A DNA stretch of 64,000 nt from Mycolicibacterium sp. ND9-15 (GCF_035918395.1 NZ_CP142362.1:3261501-3325500); one strand, 5' to 3'. Counted from the first letter of the stretch, positions 50,393-60,119 are shown. The notes: generated by a model from the sequence alone, not told the origin. Translations and numbers: made by a program.

Positions 50393-51754
50393 TCATTGGA
50401 TGGTCCTGTTCTGGGCGGCCCGCTCGTAGGCGGACAGGTCGATGACGGTGGAATCGGTTGACGGAGTTGATGTCTTGATAGCGGCAGCGTTGGTGTCGTT
50501 GGGTCGGATGAGTTGTGCGGCAGCGGCTTTGGCGGCCGGTCCGGGTGGGATGCGTTCCTTCCGGCGATGTGGGCGCCCGGTCGCTGCGGTGGCCATCGCG
50601 GCGGTGTCCAGGGCGATGACATGACCGCTGTCACGCACCATCACGCCGAGCCCGTCGGCGGCCATCCGATGCCGGGCGATCACGATCCCGCCCGTGGTGG
50701 CGATGTCGCAGAACTGCCCGCCGACCGGATGCGACACCACGACCTGGGCAGCGGCCAGTTCCGGGGGTACCGAGTAGCGGTTGCCGCGGTAGGACACCAT
50801 CGCTTGGCGCGAGGCGGTGCGGGTCTCGGCCACGATCACCGGATACGCCTGCGCCGGCACCGGGGACAGTGGCTCCGTTTTGGCCACCACGGCGACCGAG
50901 GAGCGGCCGTCGGCGATGGCACGCAGCCGGGTGTCACCCCGCACCCGGGCGAACCGATCCACGCTGGTCTGGGCCGCCTCGACGGTCATGTCGTCGGCCA
51001 GGGTGCGCCACCAGCGTTGCGCGGCGGTGTGGTTGACCTTCTCCACCACGCCCTTGCGGTTGCCGCGCCGGGCCGGGCAGATCGCCACCGACACCCCGTA
51101 GTGTTTGGCCACCCCGGCGAACGAGGCGGTCACCCGGCCGCTGCCGGGGTCGCAGACCGTGGCCATCCGGTCGAAGCGCCACACCCGTGAGACGCCGCCC
51201 AGCCCACGGGTCACGCGGTCCAGGCCGGCGACCAGGTGCGGCTGGTCCTCGCTCGGCGCCAGGAAGCCGCGCCACTTGCCGGAATGGGCCAGCGACCCGA
51301 CCAGCAGGTGCGCGGTCTTGCCCCAGCCCCACGACGCGGGCGGGTCGGGCAATTCCAGCCAGTCCCACTGGGTTTCCTCACCCGGCGGGTGTGGGATGAC
51401 CGCGTTCGGCCGTTGCGTCGCCGTCCGGCACGCCGCGCATACCGGCCGCAGATTCCGGGCCCGGATGTTGCGGGTCAGGCTCTGATACGACAACCCGAAG
51501 CCCAGGTCCTCGAGTTCGTCGTAGAGGGTGCGGGCCCACAGATGCGGGTCCTCGGTCAACCTCGCGGTGACGTAGTCGGCGAACGGGTCGAAGGGGTCCG
51601 GGCCGGGGCGGGCACGCACCCCGGGTTGGCCGTCACCGGCCAGGTATTTACGGACCGTCTTGCGGTCGAAGCCGGTGTGGCGGGCGATCGCTGAGATCGT
51701 CCAACCACGCTTGGCCAGGGCATGTACTTCCAAATCGTCCTCCCATGTGAGCAT
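50393..51754 (-). CDS. istA: IS21-family transposase IstA
   Basis: A 453-residue IstA. I chose the ATG at 51754 (MLTWEDDLEVHALAKRGW), the family's usual N-terminus; an upstream extension to 51838 is probably untranslated. It has an N-terminal helix-turn-helix (ISAIARHTGFDRKTVRKYL), aspartate in ETQWDWLEL, aspartate in WRFDRMATV and glutamate in KGVVEKVNH. The gene is complete, but its partner istB is split, so this IS21 probably cannot move on its own. Confidence 0.9.
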   Translation of the reverse strand: MLTWEDDLEVHALAKRGWTISAIARHTGFDRKTVRKYLAGDGQPGVRARPGPDPFDPFADYVTARLTEDPHLWARTLYDELEDLGFGLSYQSLTRNIRARNLRPVCAACRTATQRPNAVIPHPPGEETQWDWLELPDPPASWGWGKTAHLLVGSLAHSGKWRGFLAPSEDQPHLVAGLDRVTRGLGGVSRVWRFDRMATVCDPGSGRVTASFAGVAKHYGVSVAICPARRGNRKGVVEKVNHTAAQRWWRTLADDMTVEAAQTSVDRFARVRGDTRLRAIADGRSSVAVVAKTEPLSPVPAQAYPVIVAETRTASRQAMVSYRGNRYSVPPELAAAQVVVSHPVGGQFCDIATTGGIVIARHRMAADGLGVMVRDSGHVIALDTAAMATAATGRPHRRKERIPPGPAAKAAAAQLIRPNDTNAAAIKTSTPSTDSTVIDLSAYERAAQNRTIQ

Positions 51755-51900
51755 GAGAAAGCGGGCCTCCTTCGGTGGAGCAACTGGCGTCAGACACCAG
51801 CAGCTTCGAGGGAGGCCCGCCTTTCTCGGCGGAGCCACACGGGTGGGGAATTTCGATGAGCGTCAGTGGGGAATTTCAGTGAGCGCGGTCACCGATGACA

Positions 51901-52184
51901 AACGGTCAAAGATGTCCTGAACCCATACAGGTCAAGGTCGTAGGCATTCAGTATTTCCATGAGCCCTCCGTCAGACTTCAAGTAGGTTCCTCCTTGCGGT
52001 TTTCGCTACGACTAGGCATCCACATCAAAACCGCAAGAGAAGCCGCCACGGCGGTTCCAGGCCGAACGGGATCGGGTAGGTCTGTGCAGATTCCTCGGCA
52101 GCGGGCTATTTCATGTATTCCGACACTGTCCGGCCGGACCATCACGGGTGTCGTCGCGGGTTAAGGTCGCAGGGCTACCATTCG
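51901..52184. other. Intergenic region downstream of the acyltransferase gene
   Basis: 284 bp between the IS21 right end and the stop of the leftward acyltransferase. It contains an 11-bp inverted repeat, CTTGCGGTTTT (51993-52003) with AAAACCGCAAG (52027-52037), separated by 23 bases, which could form a terminator-like hairpin. No gene is recognisable. Confidence 0.5.
51993..52037. terminator. Possible hairpin terminator after the acyltransferase gene
   Basis: Perfect 11-bp stem with a 23-base loop, about 150 bp past the acyltransferase stop in its direction of transcription. The stem ends in a run of A/T pairs, but there is no long T-run after it and the loop is large, so it is only a candidate. 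Confidence 0.35.
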
Positions 52185-53594
52185 TTATTCGACTTCGCCA
52201 GTCAGGTCGAACTCAGCCAAAACGTGCGCAGCCAGCTCACGCAAAGCGGGTTTCGTGCTCTCTGCACCCGGTTGGTACGCATTGAACGTGAAAAAAATCT
52301 TGGAACCGCCACGGACGCGCCAAGACTGCAGTGTCATCTGGCCGCCCGTCAATTCGAGCCACTGTCTCGTTATGCCTTGCCCAGTCGCTCGCGTCAGGAT
52401 AATCTCGCCGTCGGTGCCGTCCGGGCGGTACACAATCGGGTCGAACTCGTCGAGGTTAGAACAAAGCATGGGGGCATCGGAGTCGCAGAGTCCCGCGTCG
52501 ACCATCCGTTTCAACGCCCGCTTCGGCGTGAACGGGATCAGTGAGCGCAACTGCAGTAACTCGTCCTCAGTTTCCCGCAGAGTGTCCAGTGCCTGCTTGA
52601 TGGCGGCGCGGAGCTCACTCAGATTCGTCGTCACCGGTGTCGGGTCGACGCTGATGCTTGCGATAGACATCGCATTCGCACGCGTATCACGCTCGGTTCG
52701 ATCGTTAATGGGAAGGTGCAACGTGACGAAGCCGTCATTGGCGCGTCGGCGCCCGATACGCTCTGCAAGTTTCGCGGCGAAGGCCGCGATCAGTGTTTTG
52801 CCCGTTCCGCCAAGCGCCTTCGCACGGGCATCCCATTCATCAAGGTCGATTTGGATCGAGACCGCCGGCACGACGACAGCATCGTCGCCGTCGCCTGCGC
52901 GTAGGGCGACGGGTGGCGGTGCCGGTGATAGGGCAATATCTTTCCGCGTCCGGCGAGCCAGTCTGGCCGCCGTGACAAGCGCTCGGCCGACTTCACGAGC
53001 CTCCCGAGCCGTTTGGCGGGCATCCTGAATCGCCGCGCGCTGTCGGGTTCGTGAATGCGGTGGTGGGTAGCCGAAATCGTGAGTGTTACCCAGCACCGCC
53101 TCAGCTATCGCGATATGGAGCCCCAGGCCGTCGACGACGTAGTGGGAGAGCACCAGGCTGACCGCGGTCGTTCCGTCGGTGAGCGGAAGGACGCCGAAAT
53201 GCCAGCCCGGCCCCAATTCCGGATCAATAGGCACCTGTGAGCGTTCATCAAGCCAATCGCCAAGTTCGGCGCGGGGGCGGGCGCACTCAGCGACATCAAT
53301 ATCTGACGCGCCCGGAGCAGCGACCCACCGATGACGGGCGAACGGCAGCGGAGAACATTCGATGCGCCGTCCCAAAAACCCGTGACCGAGATTGTGGTTG
53401 AGACGCCTCAGCCCATCGACGTCGACATCGCGCTCGTATAGCCACACTACTTGGATGACCAGGTTAAGGCCGGCGGCCCGATGCCCCTCAAACAAGGCTT
53501 GGTCCACCCGCGAGAGCAAATTATCGGGCCCCGCAACATCATTGGAGTTGCCGCTGTTGAAGGATGCACGTGCTGGACGTATTCGGAGTGACAT
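52185..53594 (-). CDS. HxxxD-type acyltransferase (condensation/PapA/WS-DGAT superfamily)
   Basis: A 469-residue protein with the acyl-transfer signature SHYVVDGLG near residue 150 (His as general base). It is clearly a paralogue of the protein at 62574-63920: both share PLPFARHRW/PLRFGRHRW, PRAELDAW-like, GPGWH.GVLP, GGT.K/N.LI and an AYQPG segment near the C-terminus. Proteins of this fold acylate glycolipids (PapA) or glycerol/wax substrates (WS/DGAT), and HxxxD enzymes are found in mycobacterial lipooligosaccharide and glycolipid loci. Transfer of an acyl group to a sugar of the cluster product is the simplest guess. The start is the ATG at 53594; homology with the paralogue begins about 30 residues in (LLSRVDQALF), so an internal start is possible. 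Confidence 0.82.
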   Translation of the reverse strand: MSLRIRPARASFNSGNSNDVAGPDNLLSRVDQALFEGHRAAGLNLVIQVVWLYERDVDVDGLRRLNHNLGHGFLGRRIECSPLPFARHRWVAAPGASDIDVAECARPRAELGDWLDERSQVPIDPELGPGWHFGVLPLTDGTTAVSLVLSHYVVDGLGLHIAIAEAVLGNTHDFGYPPPHSRTRQRAAIQDARQTAREAREVGRALVTAARLARRTRKDIALSPAPPPVALRAGDGDDAVVVPAVSIQIDLDEWDARAKALGGTGKTLIAAFAAKLAERIGRRRANDGFVTLHLPINDRTERDTRANAMSIASISVDPTPVTTNLSELRAAIKQALDTLRETEDELLQLRSLIPFTPKRALKRMVDAGLCDSDAPMLCSNLDEFDPIVYRPDGTDGEIILTRATGQGITRQWLELTGGQMTLQSWRVRGGSKIFFTFNAYQPGAESTKPALRELAAHVLAEFDLTGEVE

Positions 53595-54045
53595 AGATCA
53601 GCTTTCTACTGCACAGGATTCGACCCTGACGCTACGTACGACGTACACGTAGTCAGAAACCGCGATGCTGCGCGGGGTGGGTGCTGGGCCAGGGAGAGTG
53701 TGCACCAATCCATCGCATGAGCGTAGCCGACCGGTGTGATCGCCTGGACGAACTGCGTTAGGTAGCGGAGGGAAGTTCATCCTGCCACGGAGATCGCTGC
53801 CATCGACTGGACCGTGCTGTGCTGTGGCGCAAGTAGTGGGGTCCCCGTGGCGTGGTCGGCTCAGGGGCGCGAACAAGGCGCGCAGCCCCGCACTTTGCCC
53901 AACTGATACAACGACTCTGGCTCGGGGGACATCTTCTCCAACGGACCCTCACCGCAAGTACGTATGTTGTTGCCCTCGGACTGATTAGACGTGCGGGCGG
54001 ATCAGTGGTATGTCAGCCGGGAGCCGGGGCGCTTTGATAGCCTGC
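53595..54045. other. 451-bp region between gap-like and acyltransferase genes, mostly unrecognised
   Basis: Apart from a short methyltransferase remnant at 53783-53836 I find no gene. The region lies between two leftward genes and probably once held a methyltransferase gene that was deleted. Confidence 0.5.
53783..53836 (+). pseudogene. Remnant of a TylF-family methyltransferase 3' end
   Basis: About 54 bp ending GTGCTGTGGCGCAAGTAG-like sequence closely match the last codons of the methyltransferase at 39985-40824 (GAGATCG..., CATCGACTGGAC and CTGTGGCGCAAGT are shared). It encodes the tail IDWT...WRK in broken frame, on the plus strand, opposite to the flanking genes. Confidence 0.75.
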
Positions 54046-54834
54046 TCAGCTGCTGCCAATGCCGTTGACAATAAGCATGAGCCCGCCCGCGGCAAAGATG
54101 CCTATGACGATGTGCTGGCGGTGAGCGGACGCCCAGTTGTGCACTAGTCGCAATACCTCTTGGGTTTTCCCTGGCGCAACTACGTAACTGACGAGTGTAA
54201 TCTCGACAACCACGAGCACCCCGGCGACGAATGCGATGGCAGCGCTAACCTGCACGCCGATCGGGGCGCCCGAGGCCACGATGATGGCGAGTACAAATAT
54301 AAGCAGTGAGGGTGCTATTCCCCCCAATGTCGCGCCGATCACGAAGGCGACCCACAAGGATCCGTTTTCCCACGCATTGTGGACGCGGCCGAGCAGCCGC
54401 CGACCCGCAGACCCGCCTCCGGTCGCCGCATCCTGCGCGCGGCCCAGCAGCCGCGATATAACGGGCGGTAGATTCGAGTCGAGCCCCACCATCGACGTGT
54501 TGCCGTCCGGTGTCGGCACGTACGCTCGTCGACGCGCCCGGTAGCGCACTGTCATCAGCGCGGCGATCGATAGCGCGAACACGCCCATGCCAAGTTGAAC
54601 GTGCCGGGCGATGGTACTTGTGGCCAGGTTGTCCACAAAAGACTTAAATGCTGGTGTGACGTGCAGCAACGTGAGCGGGATCGCCACTGAGGGGATAAAC
54701 GCTGTCACGCAGCCGGCATAGTAGAACAGCAGGTTTTGCACGGGCCGTGGCCGGGAGATCACGAGAACGGTGATGGCGAGGCGAATCGGATCGAGCCCCA
54801 TCACAAGCCCCAGCGCCAGCACTGAGCCCCACAT
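54046..54834 (-). CDS. gap: Gap-like integral membrane protein (GPL addressing/export family)
   Basis: A 262-residue protein strongly reminiscent of mycobacterial Gap, needed to move glycopeptidolipids to the cell surface. The N-terminus MWGSVLALGLVMGLDPIRL and the segments ISRPRPVQNLLFYY, SRLLGRAQDA and LLGRVHNAWENGSLWVAFV are family hallmarks. About six hydrophobic segments are visible (near 1-20, 35-60, 80-100, 160-190, 195-220 and 240-260), with a polar cytosolic or periplasmic loop around 105-155. The gene lay about 65 bp downstream of the glycosyltransferase (60972-62255) in the same direction before IS630 and the chimera intervened, so its native transcription has probably been cut. 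Confidence 0.9.
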   Translation of the reverse strand: MWGSVLALGLVMGLDPIRLAITVLVISRPRPVQNLLFYYAGCVTAFIPSVAIPLTLLHVTPAFKSFVDNLATSTIARHVQLGMGVFALSIAALMTVRYRARRRAYVPTPDGNTSMVGLDSNLPPVISRLLGRAQDAATGGGSAGRRLLGRVHNAWENGSLWVAFVIGATLGGIAPSLLIFVLAIIVASGAPIGVQVSAAIAFVAGVLVVVEITLVSYVVAPGKTQEVLRLVHNWASAHRQHIVIGIFAAGGLMLIVNGIGSS

Positions 54835-54901
54835 GGCCGGAACATTACCGTGTGAGGCCCAGGCCGGCGGCCCCTTGACTTAGACTGTATTGCGAGGCCT
54901 A

Positions 54902-56013
54902 GTACCGCGTGTCTAAAGTTATTTGACAATGATTTGGTGAGATAATCGTGCATGCGAATTGCTCCGCTGGCATTGCGCGACGGTGATCGAGAAGCGCTGA
55001 TGTCGTTGACCCGATCCTCGACGGTGATGGCCGGAGCCGCGCAGCGGGCACGGATCGTGTTGCTGGCCGCTGACGGTGTGTCTAACACCGAGATCGCTGA
55101 GCGCACCGGGGTATCACGCCCGACGGTGATCGGGTGGCGGGGGCGGTATGAACAGTCCGGGATGGAGGGTTTGGTGGACCGGCCACGCTCGGGCCGGCCA
55201 CGCGAACTCAACCACGGCGACATCGTGGCAGCCACGTTGGCTCCACCTCCAGCCAAACTCGTTGTCACGCACTGGAGTTCGCGCCTACTGGCGAAACACC
55301 TGAAAATCAGCTTCTCCGCGGTGGCCAAGGCATGGCGTGAATACGGAGTTCAGCCGTGGCGGTCGGAGACGTTCAAGTTCTCCACTGATCCTGAGTTGGT
55401 CGCCAAAGTCACCGATGTCGTCGGGCTCTATCTCGACCCACCGGAGAACGCCATCGTGCTGTGTGTTGACGAGAAGAGTCAGATCCAGGCACTCGATCGC
55501 ACCCAACCGATGTTGCCGATGCAACCCGGCCTGCCCGAGCGGCGCACCCACGACTACGTACGCCACGGCACCACAACGCTATTCGCTGCGTTGGAGGTGG
55601 CCACCGGCAAAGTCACCGGAATCTGTCAAGACCGTCACCGTCATCAGGAATTCTTGCGTTTCCTCAAGCATGTCGCACGCGCATATCCCGACCAGGAGCT
55701 TCATCTGGTGATGGACAACTATGCAGCGCACAAACGCATCGAGATCCGCCAGTGGCTCACCGACAATCCGCGCGTCCACGTGCATTTCACCCCGACATCG
55801 GCGTCGTGGCTCAACCTGGTCGAGGTCTGGTTCGGCATCATCGAACGCCAGGCCATCCACCGAGGTACCTTCGGCAACGTCCGCGAACTGACCACAGCCA
55901 TCCGCAGCTTCATCACCGGCTGGAACAGACGCTCCCACCCATTCGTGTGGACCAAGTCCGCCGAGGACATCCTCAAGAAAGCCAACCGTCAACCAACTTC
56001 AAACACGGACCAC
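54902..56013 (+). mobile_element. IS630-family insertion sequence
   Basis: About 1112 bp with imperfect inverted ends (GTACCGCGTGTCTAAAGTT against GTGGTCCGTGTTTGAAGTT), flanked by TA at 54900-54901 and 56014-56015, the target duplication typical of IS630/Tc1. It inserted in the short gap between the glycosyltransferase stop and the gap start. Its right tip lies inside the later 67-bp duplication made by chimera copy C. Confidence 0.92.
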
Positions 56014-56016
56014 TAG
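54952..56016 (+). CDS. IS630-family transposase
   Basis: A 354-residue transposase with an N-terminal helix-turn-helix (VSNTEIAERTGVSRPTVIGW) and a DDE core: aspartate in IVLCVDEKSQIQ, aspartate in LHLVMDNYAAHK and glutamate in SWLNLVEVWFGIIERQ. The stop codon TAG is completed by the duplicated target TA plus the next G. Chimera copy C inserted just downstream, and the gene remains complete. Confidence 0.95.
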   Translation: MRIAPLALRDGDREALMSLTRSSTVMAGAAQRARIVLLAADGVSNTEIAERTGVSRPTVIGWRGRYEQSGMEGLVDRPRSGRPRELNHGDIVAATLAPPPAKLVVTHWSSRLLAKHLKISFSAVAKAWREYGVQPWRSETFKFSTDPELVAKVTDVVGLYLDPPENAIVLCVDEKSQIQALDRTQPMLPMQPGLPERRTHDYVRHGTTTLFAALEVATGKVTGICQDRHRHQEFLRFLKHVARAYPDQELHLVMDNYAAHKRIEIRQWLTDNPRVHVHFTPTSASWLNLVEVWFGIIERQAIHRGTFGNVRELTTAIRSFITGWNRRSHPFVWTKSAEDILKKANRQPTSNTDH

Positions 56017-56039
56017 CTAGGATCGGTTTCTCGTTCGTT
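55973..56039. repeat. 67-bp direct repeat flanking chimera copy C, left (partner 60932-60998)
   Basis: The sequence TCAAGAAAGCC...CTCGTTCGTT occurs on both sides of copy C. It comprises the last 41 bp of IS630, its TA, and 24 bp of glycosyltransferase 3' flank, so copy C arrived after IS630. Confidence 0.95.
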
Positions 56040-56055
56040 CCCGACTTGGCTCAAT

Positions 56056-56985
56056 TTAGTGCGCATCGTCGGTGCGGATTTTGAGCAGAGCGGCGCGGAG
56101 GTCGTCGGGTAGCGGGTCGGCCGCGGTGAGGGTTTGGTTGCCTGCTTGAATTTTCACGGTGCGGTAGCGGCGTGCGGTGCGGACGAATTTCTTGATGCTC
56201 CAGCTGGTTTGGGTCTCGATGTGGTGGCTGACGGCCATCGCGGCGACCACGATGCTCAGGTGGGCTTCGATGGAATCGCGCAGGTGGTGATAGATCGGGC
56301 GGGCTTGCCGGTCGTGTTTGGACATCCGGAAGGACTTCTCGATGTGCCACAACTGGTGGTAGGCATCGATGACGAACGTCGAGGACGCGCTGGTGAGGTT
56401 GGTGGTGTAGCCCTTCCAGCCCGCCAACGCTCGAGTTTTGGCCTCCAGCGTGCGATTGACCGACTTGGTGGCGCCGGACAGCTGGATGTAGCGGTTGCGT
56501 TTGACCGGGGCGTGCCCGTCGACGGCGCGTTCGGCCTTGCGGACCTGCTCATCGATGCCGCGCAGGGTGCGCCGGGCCCGGTCTGCGCGGAATTGGTAGT
56601 AGATGACCCGGTCGGGGATGCCGCGGGTCTTCTCGGCGCTGGTGGCCGGCCAGGGCTGGGTCAGCACCAGCCCGTCGGGGATCGCCTCACCTGCGTGGTT
56701 GTCGCGCCATTCGCGCACCACATCGGGCAGAAACGGGATGCGGGTGCCCAGGATGAACGACAGCCCGGCGGCTTTGATCGCGACCTGGTTGGCCTCGGAG
56801 ATCATGCCGGCGTCGGCGACGACGGTGACGTCGGTGAGCTGGTGGGCGGTCTTGAAGGCGTTGATGACCGGCAGCATGGTGGCGGTCTCGGCCTTGTTGC
56901 CCTCGAAGGCCTGCACGGTCAGTGGGAACCCGGCGGCGTCGGTCAACAGTCCGAGGGTGATCTGGGGTTCAAGGCGGCGTTCCTT
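56056..56985 (-). pseudogene. IS1634-family transposase, C-terminal part (copy C)
   Basis: 309 codons identical to copy B, ending at the TAA at 56056, with the second and third catalytic residues only. The break is at the same codon as in the other copies. Confidence 0.92.
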
Positions 56986-57015
56986 GGAGTTATGCCGACG
57001 TCGGCATAACTCCAA
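56984..57015. repeat. 32-bp palindrome at RIT junction, copy C
   Basis: Same palindrome and position relative to the transposase as in copies A and B. Confidence 0.9.
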
Positions 57016-57178
57016 TTATCCCGAGGTCGTGGTTATGCCGAGCCTGGGGCAGTCGTGGTGGTGTTCGTGCAGTTCGGCGGAGGTTTCGAGGCTGGCTCGC
57101 GCGGCATAATCGCCCTGCGCGAAGACATGGTGTGTCTTTCTGATGGTGCATTGCTTTGCCTATCAGGAGGAGGAATCC

Positions 57179-58174
57179 ATGAGTCCCACACGCAGTACCG
57201 ATGCCGGTGATCGTCTGGCGTGGATCGGTGACGTGCTCGTCGAGTACGAACGGTGGCTGGATCGTCAGCGGGGTTTGGCGCCAGTGACGGTTAGCAACTA
57301 CAGCAAGTCGGTTGCGCAGTTCCTCAGGACAACGTTGACCCAGCCCGCCGAGGTCTCGGTGAGCCTTCTGGATGCCGGCATTGTCACTGCGTTCATGGTC
57401 GAGTTCTGCAGCGACCGCAATACGAATTCGGCGAAGTCAATGGCGCGGTCGGTGCGTTCCTTCCTGCGATTCGCCCACGCCACCGGCCGCACATCGGCCG
57501 ACCTGTCGGGGGCGGTTCCAGTTCCGGCGGGCTGGCATTTGGCGTCGCTTCCCAAGGCAGTACCGGCTGCAGATCTTCAGCATCTCCTGGGTGTCGCGTC
57601 ACGTCACTGCGGGACTGCTACCGATCGGCGCGATTACGCGATCTTGCTGTTGTTGGCCCGACTCGGGCTCCGCAGAGGCGAAATCGCCGCTCTTGGCCTC
57701 GACGATATCGATTGGCGAGCAGGAGAACTCACCATCGTGGGCAAAGGTAGCCACGTGGAGCGGTTGCCGCTGCCATCAGAACCCGGCGAGGCGATCGCGG
57801 CATGGCTAGTCGACGGCAGACCAGCATGCGCGACGCGATCAGTGTTTACCACCGTCAAGCCCGCAGGGCGTCCGATATCGACCGCAGTGATCGCTCACCT
57901 GGTGGCCGCGGCGTGCCGAGACGCTGGGCTGGAGCGCATAAACGCACACCGTTTCCGTCACACGCTGGCGACGCAGATGCTGCGCTCTGGGGCCTCACTG
58001 CCGGAAGTGAGTCAGGTGCTGCGCCACCGCAGTGTGCGCTCCACCGCTATCTACGCCAAGGTCGATGACGTCGCATTGCGGCCCTTGGCCCGGCCCTGGC
58101 CGACGATCACCGCGACGACAGATTCCGATGCCGGTCCAGGCATGGCGCGCCCGTGGCCGGGGGCACGGTCATGA
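57179..58174 (+). CDS. First RIT tyrosine recombinase (copy C)
   Basis: A 331-residue recombinase identical to copy B. The ATG at 57179 has AGGAGGAG just upstream. An N-terminal core-binding domain (ERWLDRQRGLAPVTVSNY) precedes the catalytic domain with R, HRFRH and tyrosine in STAIYAK. It starts the coupled trio. Confidence 0.95.
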   Translation: MSPTRSTDAGDRLAWIGDVLVEYERWLDRQRGLAPVTVSNYSKSVAQFLRTTLTQPAEVSVSLLDAGIVTAFMVEFCSDRNTNSAKSMARSVRSFLRFAHATGRTSADLSGAVPVPAGWHLASLPKAVPAADLQHLLGVASRHCGTATDRRDYAILLLLARLGLRRGEIAALGLDDIDWRAGELTIVGKGSHVERLPLPSEPGEAIAAWLVDGRPACATRSVFTTVKPAGRPISTAVIAHLVAAACRDAGLERINAHRFRHTLATQMLRSGASLPEVSQVLRHRSVRSTAIYAKVDDVALRPLARPWPTITATTDSDAGPGMARPWPGARS

Positions 58175-59124
58175 AGACTTTGCGCGAGAACGTCATTGAC
58201 TACCTCGCCACCCGCCGGGCGCTGGGATTCAAACTCGAAGGCCTGAGCAAGCTCCTGCTGAGCTTCGTCGCGTTCTGCGAGGAACGTGGAGCCACCCGGG
58301 TCCAGAACGACCTCGCAATCCAATGGGCCACAACCTCTATCAAGGTTCCGGTCAGCGACACCCTCATAGCCCGCCGACTCGACGCGGTGCGGATCTTCGC
58401 CCGATACCAGCATGCGTTGGATCCGCTCACGCAGATCCCAGCCGAAGAGCACCGGCCTCGGCGCTACCGGTCGAAGCAGCCAAATATGCTCAGCCAGGAC
58501 GATATCTGTGCGCTGCTGGACGCGACGAGCGTTCTGGAGCCAGCGTTCAAGGCGCTGACGTGGCGAACATTGATCGGGCTGCTGTCCGCCACCGGGCTAC
58601 GCCCGGGCGAAGCGTGTCGGCTGGCCGTCAACGACATCAATCTGGCCGGCGGAGTGATTCAGGTGCTGGAGACGAAGTTCGGCAAGTCCCGGCTCGTGTT
58701 CATCCACCCGAGCACCGCCACCGTGCTCGCCAACTACCTGCAGTCCCGCCAAGCATGGGTCGGGGCCGGCGCCCACAGCAGCGCAACGGTTTTCCTCAAC
58801 ACCCGGCGCGGACCGATATGTCCTGACCGGCTCAATGTCACATTCCGTAAGATCGTCGCGGCCACCGGATTAGCCACCGCGCCGGGACGCCGGCCGGTCC
58901 GTCTGCACGATCTGCGCCACACCTTCGCCGTGACCACGATGATCGACTGGTACCGCGACGGCCAAGACGTTCAAGCGCGACTGCCACTGCTGTCAACCTG
59001 GCTCGGCCACGTCGATCCCGCCTCGACCTACTGGTATCTGCAGGCAGTGCCCGAACTGCTCACCCTTGCCGCCGACCGCCTCGACAACGCCGCCGAAGCC
59101 TCTGCCGCGAAGGCGACGCCATGA
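58171..59124 (+). CDS. Second RIT tyrosine recombinase (copy C)
   Basis: A 317-residue recombinase identical to the other copies. Start and stop each overlap a neighbouring gene by 4 bp. Catalytic motifs TGLRPGEA, LHDLRHTF and STYWYLQ are intact. Confidence 0.95.
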   Translation: MKTLRENVIDYLATRRALGFKLEGLSKLLLSFVAFCEERGATRVQNDLAIQWATTSIKVPVSDTLIARRLDAVRIFARYQHALDPLTQIPAEEHRPRRYRSKQPNMLSQDDICALLDATSVLEPAFKALTWRTLIGLLSATGLRPGEACRLAVNDINLAGGVIQVLETKFGKSRLVFIHPSTATVLANYLQSRQAWVGAGAHSSATVFLNTRRGPICPDRLNVTFRKIVAATGLATAPGRRPVRLHDLRHTFAVTTMIDWYRDGQDVQARLPLLSTWLGHVDPASTYWYLQAVPELLTLAADRLDNAAEASAAKATP

Positions 59125-60119
59125 CCACCCCGACGCTGAGTTCGCTGCTGCAAGGGTTCTTCACCGACCGGCTGATGCGGCACCTGCGGGCCAGCCCGAA
59201 GACAATTGCGGCCTACCGGGACACCTTCAAGCTCCTGCTGACCTTCGCCGCCGACCAGACCAAGAGATCCCCGGCGCAGCTGGCACTCGATGATCTCGAC
59301 GCCGCGATGATCGGAGCCTTCCTGAACTACCTTGACGCCGAACGGCGCAACAGCACCGCAACCCGCAACGCACGACTGGCCGCGATCCATTCGTTCTACC
59401 GCTATGCGCTGCCGCTGATGCCAGAACGCGCTCACACGGCCAGCCAGATCTTGGCGATCCCGCAACGCCGCCATGACCAGGTGACCGTGTCGTATCTGAC
59501 CAGCACCGAGACCGATGCCCTCCTGGCCGCGCCGGACCGAACCACCTGGTACGGCCGACGTGACCACGCGCTGCTGCTCACTGCCGTCACGACCGGTCTT
59601 CGGGTCTCGGAGATCACCACGCTGAGCGTCGGTGACATCACCACCACGACACCGGGAGCCGCCCTGCACACCACAGGAAAAGGCAGAAAGGAACGCAGCA
59701 CACCGCTGACCAAACCCACCGCTGCCACCCTCCGCGCTTGGCTGCCAGAGGCCGGCGCTGCTGCCAGCAGTCCCGCCTTTCCGACCCAACGCAAGACACC
59801 GATGTCAGCAGACGCGGTTCAACGCCTGGTCGCCAAACACGCGGCCGCAGCTGCGAATACATGCACATCGATAGCGGTCAAGCGCGTCACTCCGCACACG
59901 CTGCGCCACACCGCGGCGATGGCGCTGCTGCACGCCGGCATCGACACGTCCGTGATCGCCCTGTGGCTCGGCCACGAAAGCCCGGTTACAACCCACATCT
60001 ATCTGCATGCCGACATGACCATCAAAGAACGGGCCCTCAGCCGCGTCAGCGGACCAAACACCACCCCCGGCCGTTACCGGCCCGCCGACGATCTCATCAA
60101 CTTCCTCGAACGCCTCTGA
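59121..60119 (+). CDS. Third RIT tyrosine recombinase (copy C)
   Basis: A 332-residue recombinase identical to the other copies, ending 19 bp before the right inverted repeat. Catalytic motifs TTGLRVSEIT, TPHTLRHTAA and THIYLHAD are intact. Confidence 0.95.
   Translation: MTTPTLSSLLQGFFTDRLMRHLRASPKTIAAYRDTFKLLLTFAADQTKRSPAQLALDDLDAAMIGAFLNYLDAERRNSTATRNARLAAIHSFYRYALPLMPERAHTASQILAIPQRRHDQVTVSYLTSTETDALLAAPDRTTWYGRRDHALLLTAVTTGLRVSEITTLSVGDITTTTPGAALHTTGKGRKERSTPLTKPTAATLRAWLPEAGAAASSPAFPTQRKTPMSADAVQRLVAKHAAAAANTCTSIAVKRVTPHTLRHTAAMALLHAGIDTSVIALWLGHESPVTTHIYLHADMTIKERALSRVSGPNTTPGRYRPADDLINFLERL

Larger units (their letters stand above)
45595..50396 (-). pseudogene. istB: IS21 helper ATPase istB, split by Tn554-like transposon
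   Basis: The N-terminal part starts at 50396, its ATG overlapping the istA stop as ATGA, and reads to NILLIGPP at 50010. The remainder resumes at 46060 with GTGKTHLSVGLA and ends at 45595. The transposon therefore sits inside the Walker A (GPPGTGKT) codons. The C-terminal part keeps Walker B (LLVIDELGYL) and ITTNRG. Neither half can be a working ATPase. Confidence 0.92.
45523..51900 (-). mobile_element. IS21-family insertion sequence no. 3, carrying a Tn554-like transposon
   Basis: The ends show a shared pattern (left TGTCCCGGATGATCGCGCTC; right, reverse complement, TGTCATCGGTGACCGCGCTC), with AACG next to both (45519-45522, 51901-51904) as a possible short duplication. istA (50393-51754) is intact, and istB is split by a 3949-bp Tn554-type element. 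Without that insertion the IS would be about 2.4 kb. Confidence 0.85.
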
